A stretch of 54,335 nt of DNA from an uncultured Eubacteriales bacterium. GTDB lineage: Bacteria > Bacillota > Clostridia > Christensenellales > CAG-314. The stretch is taken from NCBI GenBank assembly GCA_948938605.1, contig CARAIG010000065.1:1-54335 (forward strand), given 5' to 3'. The notes beneath the pieces were generated by a model, which was not told the origin of the DNA, did not search any database, and saw only the letters and a program-made list of their open reading frames with translations. The position numbers were made by a program, and so were the translations under genes. This document shows, one piece after another, positions 53,116 to 54,335 of this stretch. Within the stretch, counting starts at the first letter, position 1. The number at the start of each line of letters is the position of its first letter.

Positions 53116-54335
53116 ATGAATTACCTTCCGTTGTTGATTGTAGGCGCAATTTTAGGTGTTGTTTCGCTAGCTTTGATTGTAGCCTACGCGTTAATTAAAG
53201 ACAAAAAAGAAGCAATGGGGTTTGAGCGCAATATTAAAGACGGCGAATTGTTTAAACGCCTGCTTATTTATGCAAAACCTTATTGGAAAAACTTTGTTTT
53301 GGTAGCTTTTACAATGCTTATATCCGCTTTGTATAGCGTTGTGTCGCCTATTTTGGTTTCCGATATCGAGGGTATTATTAAAAATAATTTCGAGTTGTAT
53401 TCGGTGCTGTGGCGCGTAGGTGTATACGCAAGCATTTTGATTGTTTCGCTTGCGTGTTCGTATATCCAGTCCGTAGTGTTGCAAAAGACAGGGCAAAAAA
53501 TTGTTTCCAAATTGCGCGAAGACGTGTTTACGCATATCGAGAGTTTGTCGCACGCGCAATTGTCGCAAATACCCGTAGGCAAACTTGTCACGCGGGTAAC
53601 AAACGATACTAATGCAATTTCTATGATGTTTACGAACTTGCTTGTTAATCTTGTTCAAAACAGTTTTGTGGTAGCGGGCGTGCTTGTGGCAATGTTGTGC
53701 GTAAACTATATATTAACGTTAATGGTGCTTTGTTTTGTGCCGTTTATAGTTTTGTTTACGGTAATTTTCCGCAAATTTTCGCGCAAAGGGTTCCGTCAAG
53801 TTAAAAACGCCACAACCGACATTAATACCTTTTTGTCGGAAAATTTATCGGGAATGAAGGTTACGCAAATTTTCAATCGCGAGCAACGTAAAATGGAACA
53901 GTTCGCCGCTAAAAACGACAAACTGTACAAAGCGCAGCGCAGTCAAATGTTAGTATTCAGCATTTTCCGTCCGTTGGTTTATATGCTGTATATTTCATCG
54001 GTACTGTGTTTGTTTGTTTTGGGTAGTATGGGTTACATTGATAACGTCGCCTTTTTAGGACAAGTAATTACAAGCGAAGTAATAGTGGCGTTTTATATGT
54101 TTATTTCCCGCTTTTTCAATCCTATTCAAAGTTTAGCCGAACAATTCCACCGTTTGCAATCGGCTTTTGCTTCGGCGGAAAAGATATTTACTATCCTTGA
54201 CTTTCAACCTTTGGTCGTTGATGAACCCGACGCAATCGAATTGGACAAGGTTGAAGGCGAAATAGAATTTAAAAACGTGTGGTTTGCCTATACCGACGAA
54301 AATTGGGTTCTTAAAGACGTCAGTTTTCACGTAAA
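53116..54335 (+). CDS. ABC exporter subunit 2 (partial, runs off the window)
   Basis: 406 residues are visible from ATG 53116, preceded by GAGGAGG. An extra N-terminal helix (~4-28) and a linker come before six transmembrane helices (~55-340). Coupling-helix motifs (VTRVTNDTNAISMMFTNLL, FLSENLSGMKVTQIFNRE) and the start of the nucleotide-binding domain (VEGEIEFKNVWFAYTDEN) follow. It should carry the canonical Walker B Glu, but that part is outside the window. Confidence 0.94.
   Translation, partial: MNYLPLLIVGAILGVVSLALIVAYALIKDKKEAMGFERNIKDGELFKRLLIYAKPYWKNFVLVAFTMLISALYSVVSPILVSDIEGIIKNNFELYSVLWRVGVYASILIVSLACSYIQSVVLQKTGQKIVSKLREDVFTHIESLSHAQLSQIPVGKLVTRVTNDTNAISMMFTNLLVNLVQNSFVVAGVLVAMLCVNYILTLMVLCFVPFIVLFTVIFRKFSRKGFRQVKNATTDINTFLSENLSGMKVTQIFNREQRKMEQFAAKNDKLYKAQRSQMLVFSIFRPLVYMLYISSVLCLFVLGSMGYIDNVAFLGQVITSEVIVAFYMFISRFFNPIQSLAEQFHRLQSAFASAEKIFTILDFQPLVVDEPDAIELDKVEGEIEFKNVWFAYTDENWVLKDVSFHV

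Noticed and set aside
1..54335. CRISPR array or prophage
   Set aside because: No regularly spaced direct repeats and no integrase, capsid, terminase or cas-like frames were seen on either strand.

Overview
The window reads as a chromosomal stretch from an AT-leaning, spore-forming-lineage Firmicute (class Clostridia, probably an uncultured gut or anaerobic-digester type). Three things suggest this: the gene order yqfC-yqfD-phoH-HD hydrolase-ybeY-era-yqzL-recO, the strong Shine-Dalgarno sequences with TTGACA/TATAAT promoters, and ECF-type vitamin uptake. Nothing in the window looks like a phage, a transposase or a CRISPR array.

Region 1 (1-2366) holds the N-terminal part of a secreted protein, a probable 5'-truncated membrane protein remnant, and a LacI-family repressor on the minus strand. 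Region 2 (2700-24695) is one large plus-strand carbohydrate locus. In order it has a GH94 phosphorylase (interrupted by a 10-G tract), two lipoprotein solute-binding proteins (one fused to jelly-roll-like modules), a permease pair, an NHL/TPR/Yip1-like membrane protein, a DUF5696-type secreted protein, a second permease pair, a lipoprotein and a cytoplasmic member of the glycoamylase-like (GH144-type) family, an MsmX-type ATPase and a lipoprotein with six tandem repeats. The inferred pathway is surface binding and trimming of a glucan (beta-1,2-glucan is the best guess from the GH144-type fold), ABC import energised by one ATPase, and intracellular cutting plus phosphorolysis.

The most exciting signal is the control region of that locus. 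A consensus sigma-A promoter (2798-2826) lies between two perfect 22-bp inverted repeats (2748-2769 and 2926-2947) enclosing 156 bp. This is the architecture of an invertible promoter switch. Flipping would turn the promoter away from the operon and toward the divergent lacI gene. About 130 bp inside the first gene sits the G10 tract, which puts GH94 out of frame by one base. Together these suggest two-layer phase variation of a glucan-utilisation operon. An alternative is a 17-turn DNA-looping operator pair.

Region 3 (24700-33250) is a mosaic: a long-leader membrane protein, a MATE exporter, a MerR regulator divergent from a DUF4097-type lipoprotein with a textbook 19-bp-spacer MerR promoter, tRNA-Leu(CAG) next to a 137-bp tandem duplication that contains scrambled pieces of the tRNA 5' half, murI, a folT-like ECF S component with a candidate THF-like riboswitch, a DUF421/DUF4363 pair and REP-like repeats. 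Region 4 (33250-41830) has a divergent GH94-like protein, a membrane protein with a GDPD, and a large repeat lipoprotein. Region 5 (41970-45050) is a CsoR-controlled copper operon in which CopA carries a C-terminal CopZ domain that has its own internal ribosome binding site and start. Region 6 (45094-51155) is the conserved housekeeping/sporulation cluster, including a PgpH-like HD phosphodiesterase without its extracellular domain and the 39-residue yqzL. Region 7 (51270-54335) is a heterodimeric ABC exporter pair behind a 25-bp perfect dyad; the second subunit runs off the window edge.
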